Source: DSNY01 sp016861185
GTDB lineage: Bacteria > Pseudomonadota > Gammaproteobacteria > Burkholderiales > Burkholderiaceae_F
Assembly (NCBI GenBank): GCA_030263275.1
Contig: SZOR01000064.1
Location: forward strand, 1 to 22,741
DNA length: 22,741 nt
Reading direction: 5' to 3'
The first letter of the stretch is position 1. Every line of letters starts with the position of its first letter. This document shows positions 1 through 6,909 of the stretch, in pieces. Position numbers and translations under genes: made by a program. A model generated the notes under the pieces. That model ran no database searches. It worked only from the letters and a program-made list of their open reading frames with translations, and had not been told where the DNA came from.

Positions 1-2478
1 GCGCCGCAGCCCGGTTTGCTCGCGCTGCATCTCGGCCGAGCCGAAATACAGGACCGCGCGCTCGAAGTCGCCGCGCGCTGCAGCCACGCCCGCGCAAGCC
101 TCGAGAAAGCTGCGTTCGACCGGCTGCGATCCGATCTGCCGTCCGATCGCGTCGGCTTCGACCAGATTGGGCGCCGCCTCGTCGTTTCGACCGGACAGAA
201 CCTGCACCATCGCAAGGTTGAGCAGGCCGATGGCAATGCTCTCCTGATCGCCGATCGCGCGCGCCGCTTCCACCGTCTGCCGATACATAGATTCGGCCTC
301 CGCAAGCGCGCCTTCCATGCGGCGCAGCATCGCCACCGAATTGAGCGCGCCGGCGAGCTCGCGCGGATTGCCTTGTTCGCGCGCGAGCGCGAGCGCCTCC
401 TCGAGATGGGTACGCGCCGTGTCGAAGTCGTGTTCGCTGAGACAGGCCATACCGAGCGGCTGCAGCACACGCGCGATCATGTCGCTTCGTCCGAGCGCAC
501 GGGCAATGTCGAGACTCTCGGTCAGGTGGATTCGCGCTTCGCGATCACGCCCGCTGAAAAAGCAGAGCTGACCCGCGCCGAACAGAGCCCGGCATCGTTG
601 GATGTCGCGCTGCTGCAAGGCCGGCCACGCGAGCACCTCGACCGTAACTTGACAGCCGAGCATCAGCAGGCCGCGATTCAGCCAGTACGGTCGCAGCGCG
701 TAGACCAGGCGCAGACCGGACGATGCGCGATCGTCCGCCTGCGCGCTCCACCCGATTGCCGCTAGCAGGTTGTCCCGCTCGCAGTCGAGCCGCGCCAGCC
801 ACTGGCCCTGTAGCGGTCCGGCCAACTCGGAGAGCGCCCGCTCGGCGAGCGCCAGGTAGTACTCGAGATGTCGCGTCCGCGCCGTCTCCTCGTCGCCGGC
901 TTCCCGCAGACGTTCGAGGGCGTACTGTCGAACAGTCTCCAGCATCCGATAGCGCCCACCCTCGATGTCGGCGATGACCAGCGACTTCTCCACGAGACGC
1001 GCCAGCAGATCGAGCACGTCTGCCGCTTCGATGTCGCCGCCGGCGCCGACCGCCTCGGCAGCTTCCAGCGTCCAGCCGCCGGCGAAGATCGACAGGCGCT
1101 GGAACAGCGTGCGCTCCGGCGGAGCGAGCAGGTCGTACGACCAGTCGATCAGCGCGCGCAGCGTGCGCTGGCGCGGCAGCACGGTGCGATCGCCGGTGAC
1201 GAGCAGCTTGAAGCGTTCGTGCAGCCGCGCGGCGATCGCCTCGACGGACAGCGCGCGCGTGCGCGCCGCCGCCAGCTCGAGCGCCAGCGGAATGCCGTCG
1301 AGCTGGTGGCAGATCGCGGCGACGGTCCGCGCGTTGTTCGCGGTGAGCCGGAATGCCGGCTGCGCAGCGCCGGCGCGGTCGACGAACAGACGCACCGCGT
1401 CACTCTGCGCGAGCGCTTCCGCTGCCGCCTGCGCCCGCGGGTCGGGTGCGGCAAGCGGCGCAAGCTGGAACACCGTTTCGCCGGCGATCTGCAACGCGTC
1501 GCGGCTGGTCGCGAGGATCTTGACCTTCGGTCCCGCCTGCAGCAGCCGCTTGGCGACGTCCGCGCACGCGTGCACCAGGTGTTCGCAATTGTCGAGGATG
1601 ATCAGCAGCGTGCGGTCGCGCGCGAACTTGAGCAGCGCGTCGAGCACGGTGCCGCCGGCTTCCTCCTTGACGCCGAGCACCGCAGCGACCGCCTGCGGCA
1701 CGAGCTGCGCGTCGGCCAGCGGCGCCAGCTCGATCAGCCACACGCCGTCCGGATAGTCGTCGAGCACTTCGGCGCCGAGCTGCACCGACAGCCGCGACTT
1801 GCCGATGCCGCCCATACCGAGCAGCGTCACCAGACGGTTGGCCGCGAGCAGTCGCCGCACGTCGGCGAGTTCGCGGCTGCGGCCGACGAACGAATTCAAC
1901 TGCTGCGCGAGGTTGTTCGGCGTTGCATCGAGCGAACGCAGCGCCGGGAATTCCGCGCGCAGCCGCGGGTGGATGACCTGGTAGACGCGTTCGGGCGCGG
2001 CCAAGTCGCGCAGTCGGACGGCGCCCAGATCGCGCAGCGAAACGTCCGCCGGCGGATCGGTGCGCACCGCATCCGCCACCGCCTGCGAAACGAGGATCTG
2101 GCCGCCGTGCGCCGCGCTCATGATGCGCGCGGCGCGATTCACCTCGCGGCCATAGAAGTCGCCGGCGCGCCGCTCGTCCACGCCGCGATGCAGTCCGCAA
2201 CGGATCCGCAGCACAATGCCGTCGCCGGCCTCCGGGGCGGCGAGCGCAAGCTGCATGTCGACCGCGGCCGCGAGCGCATCGTGCGCACTGTCGAACGCCG
2301 CGTGTACGCCGTCGCCGGTGGTCTTGACGATCGTGCCGCGGTGGCGCTCGACCGCCGCGTGGCAGAGCGCGTCGTGCCGCGCGAGCGCGAGGCGCATCCG
2401 CTCGGGCGCCTCCTCCCACAGCCGGGTGCTGCCCTCGATGTCGGTGAACAGGTACGTGACGGCGACGGGCTCGGTCAC
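1..2478 (-). CDS. Class III adenylate/guanylate cyclase fused to STAND-type ATPase and TPR region (3' end outside window)
   Basis: The frame stays open for 826 codons and leaves the window at its left edge, so the C terminus is missing. Residues 1-170 form a class III cyclase domain: FTDIEGST with metal-binding Asp13, VKTTGDG with Lys52 and the second metal Asp56, and YGREVNRAARI with Asn114 and Arg118. Lys52 with Asp107 would favour ATP as substrate, so cAMP is the expected product (inference). A P-loop NTPase follows (GMGGIGKS near 221-228, Walker B LLIILDN near 291-297, then GIPLALELAAARTR typical of NB-ARC/COG3903 ATPases). From about residue 540 the chain is helical with TPR-like repeats. 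No signal peptide or membrane segment is seen, so it is probably cytosolic. The start is a GTG directly before TEPVAVTYLFTD; no strong ribosome-binding site precedes it. It lies 42 bp downstream of a small exported-protein gene on the same strand and may be co-transcribed. Its trigger is unknown. Confidence 0.9.
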   Translation of the reverse strand, partial: MTEPVAVTYLFTDIEGSTRLWEEAPERMRLALARHDALCHAAVERHRGTIVKTTGDGVHAAFDSAHDALAAAVDMQLALAAPEAGDGIVLRIRCGLHRGVDERRAGDFYGREVNRAARIMSAAHGGQILVSQAVADAVRTDPPADVSLRDLGAVRLRDLAAPERVYQVIHPRLRAEFPALRSLDATPNNLAQQLNSFVGRSRELADVRRLLAANRLVTLLGMGGIGKSRLSVQLGAEVLDDYPDGVWLIELAPLADAQLVPQAVAAVLGVKEEAGGTVLDALLKFARDRTLLIILDNCEHLVHACADVAKRLLQAGPKVKILATSRDALQIAGETVFQLAPLAAPDPRAQAAAEALAQSDAVRLFVDRAGAAQPAFRLTANNARTVAAICHQLDGIPLALELAAARTRALSVEAIAARLHERFKLLVTGDRTVLPRQRTLRALIDWSYDLLAPPERTLFQRLSIFAGGWTLEAAEAVGAGGDIEAADVLDLLARLVEKSLVIADIEGGRYRMLETVRQYALERLREAGDEETARTRHLEYYLALAERALSELAGPLQGQWLARLDCERDNLLAAIGWSAQADDRASSGLRLVYALRPYWLNRGLLMLGCQVTVEVLAWPALQQRDIQRCRALFGAGQLCFFSGRDREARIHLTESLDIARALGRSDMIARVLQPLGMACLSEHDFDTARTHLEEALALAREQGNPRELAGALNSVAMLRRMEGALAEAESMYRQTVEAARAIGDQESIAIGLLNLAMVQVLSGRNDEAAPNLVEADAIGRQIGSQPVERSFLEACAGVAAARGDFERAVLYFGSAEMQREQTGLRR

Positions 2479-2520
2479 TTGGCTGTCCGGTCGATGCGGC
2501 GGATCGGCTGGCCCGCTCGC

Positions 2521-2931
2521 TCAGTCGCGCCCTTTGCCTTTGCCCTTGCCTTTGCCCTTGCCGCGACCGCGGTCGTCGTCGTCGTCGCGTCCGCGCCGAT
2601 CGTCGCCGCGGCGCACGTGCTGGTCGTACCAGTCGTGACGCACGAAGTAGACCGGATAGCCGCAGGCGTTGTAGCGGTGGCAGTACTTGGCCCAATTCTT
2701 CCGGTGGCCGTAGGGCACCCACATGTAGATCGGCTGCACGACGACATGCGGCGGCGGCGGCGCGATGATCACCGGCTGCGGAATGACCACCGCAGGCTGC
2801 GGAAAGCGCCCGATGTCGATGCGACCGTAGACGCCGGGCTGGCTGATCTCGACGGTGATGCCGACATCGGTCGCATACGCGGCCGGTGCGATCGTCAGGG
2901 CGGCGAGTGCTGTCGCGAGCAAACGTTTCAT
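2521..2931 (-). CDS. Small exported protein with Pro-rich middle, Trp/Cys/Tyr core and Gly-Lys repeat tail
   Basis: 136 aa. Residues 1-20 are a signal peptide ending AAYA, so the product is periplasmic or secreted. Residues 43-68 are rich in Pro and Val. Residues 70-103 are aromatic with two cysteines (Cys84, Cys90) in a W-x8-C-x5-C arrangement followed by PVYFVRHDWY; I recognise this as a recurring betaproteobacterial hypothetical-protein core but know no function for it. The tail is extremely charged: five Asp at 116-120, then five Gly-Lys units to residue 134. The ATG has a good GAGGAG ribosome-binding site just upstream. The gene is divergent from the HIT gene and upstream of the cyclase gene. 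Metal or nucleic-acid binding by the tail is conceivable but unsupported. Confidence 0.85.
   Translation of the reverse strand: MKRLLATALAALTIAPAAYATDVGITVEISQPGVYGRIDIGRFPQPAVVIPQPVIIAPPPPHVVVQPIYMWVPYGHRKNWAKYCHRYNACGYPVYFVRHDWYDQHVRRGDDRRGRDDDDDRGRGKGKGKGKGKGRD
2533..2562 (-). repeat. Coding hexanucleotide tandem repeat (Gly-Lys x5)
   Basis: Five consecutive 6-bp units (GGCAAG or GGCAAA on the minus strand) encode the Gly-Lys tail. A second simple repeat, five GAC codons, lies close by at 2572-2586. Both keep frame if copy number changes, so length variation would change tail length without frameshift. Confidence 0.85.
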
Positions 2932-2957
2932 GGCGACTCCTCGTTGGGACGGGTGAC

Positions 2958-2974
2958 GGCGTAAGGTTACCGCC
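2958..2974. promoter_or_regulatory. Near-palindrome in the divergent intergenic region
   Basis: GGCGTAA and TTACCGCC are near-perfect inverted arms around a 2-bp centre, in the 121-bp gap between the divergent exported-protein gene and the HIT gene. It could be an operator for either gene or a small hairpin. No recognisable -35/-10 pair was found, so this is only a candidate. Confidence 0.3.
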
Positions 2975-3052
2975 AAGCCGATGTACCGCCGTACCGCGTC
3001 ACGACGACTGCTCCGTGCCCGTTGCGACGGCGCGTATGCTGCGCGGCCAGCG

Positions 3053-3520
3053 ATGAACGACTGCCTTTTCTGCCGCATCGTCGAGGGTCTCGAGCCGGCG
3101 AGCGTGGTCGAGCGCACGTCCTCGACGCTGACCTTCCTCGATCTGTACGGCGTGCGCGAGGGCCACGCGCTGGTGACTCCGCGGCGGCACGCGCTGCGCC
3201 TCGAAGAACTCGCGCCCGCCGAACGCCGCGCCCTGTTCGACGCGGTGGCGCGCGTGCAGTTCGCGCAGCGCGCCGCCGGACTGCGAGCCGACGGCTACAC
3301 GCTGCTCGTCAACGACGGCCCCGCCGCGGGTCAGCACGTCCCGCACGTGCACGTGCACGTCGTGCCGCGCGGTCGCGGCGACACCTGCGCGGTGATCGGC
3401 CGCTTCGTGCTCGCCACGCTGAACTACTTCGGCCGGCCGCGCCCGCGCGCCGCGCTCGACGCGATCGCCGCGCGCCTGCACGACCGGCTGCGGTGCGCCG
3501 ACGCCGCGTCCGGCGACTGA
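3053..3520 (+). CDS. HIT family (histidine triad) nucleotide hydrolase/transferase
   Basis: 155 aa, usual length for a bacterial HIT protein. The histidine triad is intact near the middle of the chain: HVPHVHVHVVP with His98, His100 and His102, preceded by the nucleotide-binding NDGPAAGQ stretch. Cys4 and Cys7 (CLFC) with a downstream His resemble the zinc site of HinT-like members. The family hydrolyses or transfers nucleoside monophosphates from phosphoramidates or dinucleoside polyphosphates; the substrate here cannot be told from sequence. The ATG at MNDCLFCRI is chosen because the HIT fold begins there, although the frame is open further upstream. The ribosome-binding site is weak. It converges on the DUF427 gene with a 19-bp gap. 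Confidence 0.93.
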   Translation: MNDCLFCRIVEGLEPASVVERTSSTLTFLDLYGVREGHALVTPRRHALRLEELAPAERRALFDAVARVQFAQRAAGLRADGYTLLVNDGPAAGQHVPHVHVHVVPRGRGDTCAVIGRFVLATLNYFGRPRPRAALDAIAARLHDRLRCADAASGD

Positions 3521-3539
3521 GCCCAACGCGCGCGGCGGC

Positions 3540-3827
3540 TCACACGTCGCGCACGACCACGCCTTTCCAGAACGCGACGCGGTCCTTGATCGGACGCGCG
3601 GTTTCCGTGGGCTCCGGGTAGTACCAGGCGGCGTCCGGGTTCTCCCGGCCGCCGACGCGGATCGTGTAGTAGCTCGCAGTGCCCTTCCAATGACACACCG
3701 TATGCGTGGGGCTGTCGACGAAGTATTCGCGTCGCAGCGAGGCTGCCGGGAAATACGCGTTGCCTTCGACCGTCACGATGTCGTCGGATTCGGCCAGCAC
3801 CACGCCGTTCCATTCCGCACGCTTCAT
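3540..3827 (-). CDS. DUF427 family protein
   Basis: 95 aa, matching the size of single-domain DUF427 (Pfam NTP_transf_9) proteins. Family features are visible along the chain: VEGNAYFP near residues 20-27, THTVCHWKGTASYY near 41-54 and AAWYYPEP near 66-73. The biochemical role of the family is not established. There is no signal peptide, so it is cytosolic. The ATG is fixed by an excellent AGGAGGT ribosome-binding site 7 bases upstream. It is transcribed away from the cold-shock gene, with which it shares a 248-bp intergenic region. Confidence 0.92.
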   Translation of the reverse strand: MKRAEWNGVVLAESDDIVTVEGNAYFPAASLRREYFVDSPTHTVCHWKGTASYYTIRVGGRENPDAAWYYPEPTETARPIKDRVAFWKGVVVRDV

Positions 3828-4075
3828 CTTCGACCTCCTGCACCGGGCGCGACCCCGCGAAAATATCATTCGACAACGCGCCGAAAACCGCGTAGGCTTC
3901 GCCCCGCTTTCGTTTGAGTGTCAGTTTTCCTCCGGTTTCTCCTGGCCCGTTTGTTTGTTCGTTGAACAACGGCGCGACCTCGGTTTCCCCAGGTTTACGT
4001 AGCTTGATCGTTGGCTCGCTGCGGGCGCTTATCCGCCGCGATTGACTTCTCAACTTGTTCATCGAGGACGTAAAT
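3828..4075 (+). promoter_or_regulatory. Divergent intergenic region with likely cold-shock gene leader and a palindrome
   Basis: This stretch is visibly richer in A and T than the surrounding DNA. It separates the DUF427 gene from the cold-shock gene. A perfect palindrome with a 3-base centre, TTGTTC-GTT-GAACAA, sits at 3955-3969, about 107 bp before the cold-shock ATG. Cold-shock genes commonly have long structured 5' leaders, so part of this region is probably transcribed leader. I could not pick a convincing -35/-10 pair. A GAGGA ribosome-binding site sits at about 4064-4068. Confidence 0.5.
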
Positions 4076-4279
4076 ATGGCTACCGGTGTCGTCAAATGGT
4101 TCAACGACGCAAAAGGTTTCGGATTCATCACGCCGGATGACGGCGGCAAGGATCTGTTCGCGCACTTCTCCGAGATCCAGGCGGGCGGCTTCAAGTCGCT
4201 CTCCGAGGGTCAGCGCGTGGAATTCGTCGTCAAGCAGGGCCAAAAAGGCCCGCAGGCGGCCGAGATCCGCGTCGTCTGA
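4076..4279 (+). CDS. Cold-shock domain protein (CspA family)
   Basis: 67 aa, the typical CspA length. Single cold-shock OB-fold. RNP1 is KGFGFI at residues 13-18; RNP2 is DLFAHF at 26-31, slightly different from the usual VFVHF form. The aromatic nucleic-acid-binding face is intact (Trp8, Phe9, Phe15, Phe17, Phe28, His30). The family melts RNA secondary structure and acts as RNA chaperone or antiterminator. An ATG seven codons further upstream is in frame, but the GAGGA site and family alignment favour MATGVVKWFN. The gene is followed by a strong intrinsic terminator, so it is probably monocistronic. Which csp paralogue it is cannot be told from one window. Confidence 0.97.
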   Translation: MATGVVKWFNDAKGFGFITPDDGGKDLFAHFSEIQAGGFKSLSEGQRVEFVVKQGQKGPQAAEIRVV

Positions 4280-4299
4280 GTTCGGACGCGCGCTGATAG

Positions 4300-4328
4300 A
4301 ACCGCGGCCGGGCGCCGCGGTTTTTTTT
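4300..4328 (+). terminator. Intrinsic terminator of the cold-shock gene
   Basis: A perfect 9-bp stem (AACCGCGGC with GCCGCGGTT, loop of five bases) is followed by an unbroken T run: eight T in total, two of them in the stem. It begins 20 bp after the stop codon. Confidence 0.95.
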
Positions 4329-4535
4329 CGCCGGCGCCGCATCGCACGGCTTAACGAATGCGCGCGACGCGCGATCGCGTGTCGTCGCGCGGAAACTCGC
4401 CGGCCATCTTCGGGTCAGAATCCGGGCTGACAATCTCTGCCGTTACGGCGGAAGTCGCGGCGCGCCAGAACAAGCAACGACAACCGGGCGCGCTACGCGG
4501 CCGCTGCGCCGACATCGACCAAGGAGGGTTCACGC

Positions 4536-5114
4536 ATGCGAACAGCCGTTCGCCTGGATGCGCTTCACTTTCACGAGCTGGTGACGCACTTCCTCGCGCT
4601 GCCGCCGCAGGATCGGCGGCTGCGCTTCGGCCGTGCGATGACGGACGAGGCCGTCATCGATTACGTAGGCGGTATCGACTTCGAACGCGACGCCGTCTAC
4701 GGCGTAGTCGATCCGGTGCTCGACATCGCCGGTGCGCTGCATCTGGCGTGCGGCGCGCACGGTATCGAACTTGGACTGAGCGTGCTGCCGCAGGCGCGCG
4801 GCGCCGGCATCGGCACCCGACTGCTGGAGCACGCGGCGGAAGTGGCGCGCGAACGCGGCGCGGCGCGGCTGTACGTACGCGATCTGGCGCGCAACGAGGC
4901 GATGCAACGGCTCGCGCGCCGCGCCGGCGTGCCGTTCGTCACGGCGCCCGACGGCGCCGGCGGTGCACTTCAGCACGCACTCGCGGCAGAGCGGACAGCG
5001 CTCGGTCCGAAGGCTCCAGTCATGCTGATCGATTCCGCGCTGCGCGTGGAACCGCGTCCGGCCGCGCGGCCCACCGTCGCCCACTCGGTTCGTCACTACG
5101 AGTTTCATCCCTGA
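4536..5114 (+). CDS. GNAT family N-acetyltransferase
   Basis: 192 aa. The acetyl-CoA binding motif A is clear: LGLSVLPQARGAGIGTRLLEHA spans about 79-100, with the Q-x-x-G-x-G pyrophosphate loop at QARGAGIG (86-93). Motif B is suggested by LYVRDLARNEAMQRLARRAG near 113-132. The last 50 residues extend beyond the GNAT core and match nothing I recognise. The acceptor substrate is unknown. The start is fixed by an ideal AAGGAGG ribosome-binding site at 4521-4527. The 207 bp upstream, after the cold-shock terminator, show no feature I can name and presumably hold the promoter. Confidence 0.9.
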   Translation: MRTAVRLDALHFHELVTHFLALPPQDRRLRFGRAMTDEAVIDYVGGIDFERDAVYGVVDPVLDIAGALHLACGAHGIELGLSVLPQARGAGIGTRLLEHAAEVARERGAARLYVRDLARNEAMQRLARRAGVPFVTAPDGAGGALQHALAAERTALGPKAPVMLIDSALRVEPRPAARPTVAHSVRHYEFHP

Positions 5115-5129
5115 GCGCCGGCCCGGCGC
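5115..5129. terminator. Hairpin right after the acetyltransferase gene, no T run
   Basis: GCGCCGG and CCGGCGC form a perfect 7-bp stem with a one-base centre, starting directly after the stop codon. There is no T tract, so this is at best a weak or Rho-assisted terminator or an mRNA 3'-end stabiliser. Confidence 0.3.
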
Positions 5130-5195
5130 GCCCGGCGCGCATCGACGCTGGCCGTGGCAAGCTGCGGCCGTGACATACCGCGGCCCGAATCGGCG

Positions 5196-5621
5196 ATGCG
5201 TCCGCGGGTGATGCTGCGCGGCGCGCTCGTATGGCTGCTGATCGCCGCCGCCGAATCCGCACACGGCATCGCGCGCACGCTTTATCTGCAGCCGCTGGTC
5301 GGCGATCGACCGGCGCGCCAGATCGCGGTCGCCAGCGGCGCGGCGATCGTGCTCGCGATCGCATGGCTCGCCGCGCGCTGGATCGGCGCCGCCACGCGCG
5401 GGCAGCAGCTCGCCGTCGGACTGCTGTGGCTGGCGCTGACGATCGCCTTCGATCTCGCGCTCGGCCGCCGGGTCTTCGGCCTTTCCTGGGAGCGGCTGCT
5501 CGAAGACTTCCGGATCTGGGAGGGAAGGCTGTTTCCGCTCGGGCTGCTGGTGCTCGCGTTCGCGCCGATGATCGCCGCGCGCTGGCGCGGCTTGTCCGCG
5601 GGCGCAAAGCAGACGCCTTAA
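5196..5621 (+). CDS. Conserved-looking small integral membrane protein, function unknown
   Basis: 141 aa with four predicted transmembrane helices, about 9-27, 43-63, 70-90 and 112-130. Between helices 3 and 4 is a polar stretch with the order LGRRVFGLSWERLLEDFRIWEG that looks conserved rather than random. I do not recognise a named family. The start is uncertain: GTG at 5154 and ATG at 5211 are also in frame, and none has a good ribosome-binding site. It is followed 43 bp later by an alpha/beta hydrolase gene on the same strand, so the two may share a transcript. Confidence 0.75.
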   Translation: MRPRVMLRGALVWLLIAAAESAHGIARTLYLQPLVGDRPARQIAVASGAAIVLAIAWLAARWIGAATRGQQLAVGLLWLALTIAFDLALGRRVFGLSWERLLEDFRIWEGRLFPLGLLVLAFAPMIAARWRGLSAGAKQTP

Positions 5622-5664
5622 GGGGTGTCGGACGCCGTCGAGGCGCGGCGCTATCCTGAGCGCG

Positions 5665-6612
5665 ATGAAACGGCTCCTGCGCGCGCTCGGCTACGCGCTC
5701 GCCACCTTGCTCGTCGTCGGCGGCAGCGCGCTTGCGCTGACCTACGCGCCCGATCGGCCGCCCGAGGCTCTGATGACGCGCTGGGCGCCAGCGCCGTCGC
5801 AGTTGCTTGCGCTGCAGGGCATGGCCGTGCATATGCGCGACGTGGGCCCGCGCGACGATCCGCTGCCGATCGTGCTGCTGCACGGCACCGCGGCCAGCCT
5901 GCACACGTGGGACGGCTGGGCCGCCGCGCTTGCACCGACGCGGCGCGTGATCACGGTCGATCTGCCCGGCTTCGGATTGACCGGGCCCGAACCCAGGGGC
6001 GACTACCGCATCGAGCGCTACGTGCGGTTCCTCGTCGGACTGCTCGACGCGCTGGGCGTCAAGCGCTGCGTGCTGGGCGGAAACTCGCTCGGCGGCGAGA
6101 TCGCGTGGAACACCGCGCTCGCCGCGCCCGAGCGCGTCGAGCGGCTGATCCTGGTCGATGCAGTCGGTTATCCGCTCGACTTCTTCGACCTGCCGCTCGG
6201 CTTCCAGATCGCGCTGATTCCCGGCCTGAACCGTCTCACCGAAATCTCGTTGCCGCGTCCGCTCGTCGCCGCGAGCGTGCGCGACGTCTACGGCGACGCT
6301 GCGCGCGTGACCGCAGACGCGGTCGACCGCTATTACGAGCTGGCGCTGCGCGCGGGCAACCGGCGCGCGCTCACGCAGCGGCTGCGCCAGGCCGACAATG
6401 CCGACCGCAGCGAACGCATCCGCGCGGTCGCGCAACCGACGCTGATCCTGTGGGGCGGGCGCGACCGGCTGATCCCGCCCGCGCACGGCGAGCGTTTCGC
6501 GCGCGACATCCGCGCGAGCCGCCACGTGCGCTTCGACGGCCTCGGCCACGTGCCGCAGGAGGAGGATCCCGCGCGCACGGTCGCCGAGGTCAAGCGCTTT
6601 CTCGGTCTGTGA
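5665..6612 (+). CDS. Alpha/beta hydrolase with N-terminal membrane anchor or signal
   Basis: 315 aa. A basic N terminus and hydrophobic stretch (about 8-26) suggest export or anchoring with the catalytic domain outside the cytoplasm. The alpha/beta hydrolase fold is complete: oxyanion-hole HG at 73-74 (LLHGTA), nucleophile elbow GNSLGG with Ser141, acid Asp267 in WGGRDRLIP and His295 in GLGHVPQEE. A lid-like insertion lies between about 168 and 215. Such proteins hydrolyse esters, lactones or C-C bonds; the substrate cannot be deduced. It follows the small membrane protein gene by 43 bp. Confidence 0.93.
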   Translation: MKRLLRALGYALATLLVVGGSALALTYAPDRPPEALMTRWAPAPSQLLALQGMAVHMRDVGPRDDPLPIVLLHGTAASLHTWDGWAAALAPTRRVITVDLPGFGLTGPEPRGDYRIERYVRFLVGLLDALGVKRCVLGGNSLGGEIAWNTALAAPERVERLILVDAVGYPLDFFDLPLGFQIALIPGLNRLTEISLPRPLVAASVRDVYGDAARVTADAVDRYYELALRAGNRRALTQRLRQADNADRSERIRAVAQPTLILWGGRDRLIPPAHGERFARDIRASRHVRFDGLGHVPQEEDPARTVAEVKRFLGL

Positions 6613-6909
6613 ACCGCGCGTCGGTCCGGCGCAACGCTTCTTCGCTGCGCGCATCGACGCGGTTGACCCGCGCCCGCTTCCGCAGCACACTGCGCGCCTC
6701 GCTCATCGAGCGCCATTCGAGAATGGAGGCGCGTATGTCCAAGCAAGTCATTGCTCCGTAGTCGGCCGCTCCCGCGCTGACGTCGGGCTTCCCGCCTGCG
6801 CCGCCGCCCGGCGGCCGACCGATCCGATTCGCCATTCGCCCTGCGACGCCTCGCGTCGGCAGGATTGTCTTCGCTCGCGCGCGGCGCGGGCACGGATTCG
6901 GAAGCCCAA
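6613..6909 (+). other. Leader region before rsgA with an 8-codon ORF and inverted repeats
   Basis: This 297-bp stretch has no ordinary gene. It contains a TTGACC hexamer at 6663-6668 with CACACT 17 bp later (weak promoter candidate) and a small hairpin CGCTC-ATC-GAGCG at 6700-6712. A perfect GGAGG ribosome-binding site (6725-6729) precedes an ATG at 6735 that opens only eight codons (MSKQVIAP, stop at 6759-6761). Right after the stop, TCGGCCGC (6762-6769) is complementary to GCGGCCGA (6811-6818). It may be a leader-peptide/attenuator arrangement for rsgA or the remnant of a lost gene; neither is proven. Confidence 0.35.

Noticed and set aside
868..2964. A 698-codon open frame on the plus strand
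   Set aside because: It is antisense to the cyclase-ATPase gene and the exported-protein gene. Its product is Arg/Ala-rich with no domain, as expected for the opposite strand of a high-GC gene with strong third-position bias.
5020..6690. A 556-codon open frame on the minus strand
   Set aside because: It overlaps the membrane protein and hydrolase genes, both of which show clear domain or helix patterns on the plus strand; the minus product is low-complexity Arg-rich.
6590..6835. An 81-codon minus-strand frame in the gap before rsgA
   Set aside because: It overlaps the end of the hydrolase gene, lacks a good ribosome-binding site, and its sequence is Arg/Ala/Gly-rich like other shadow frames here.
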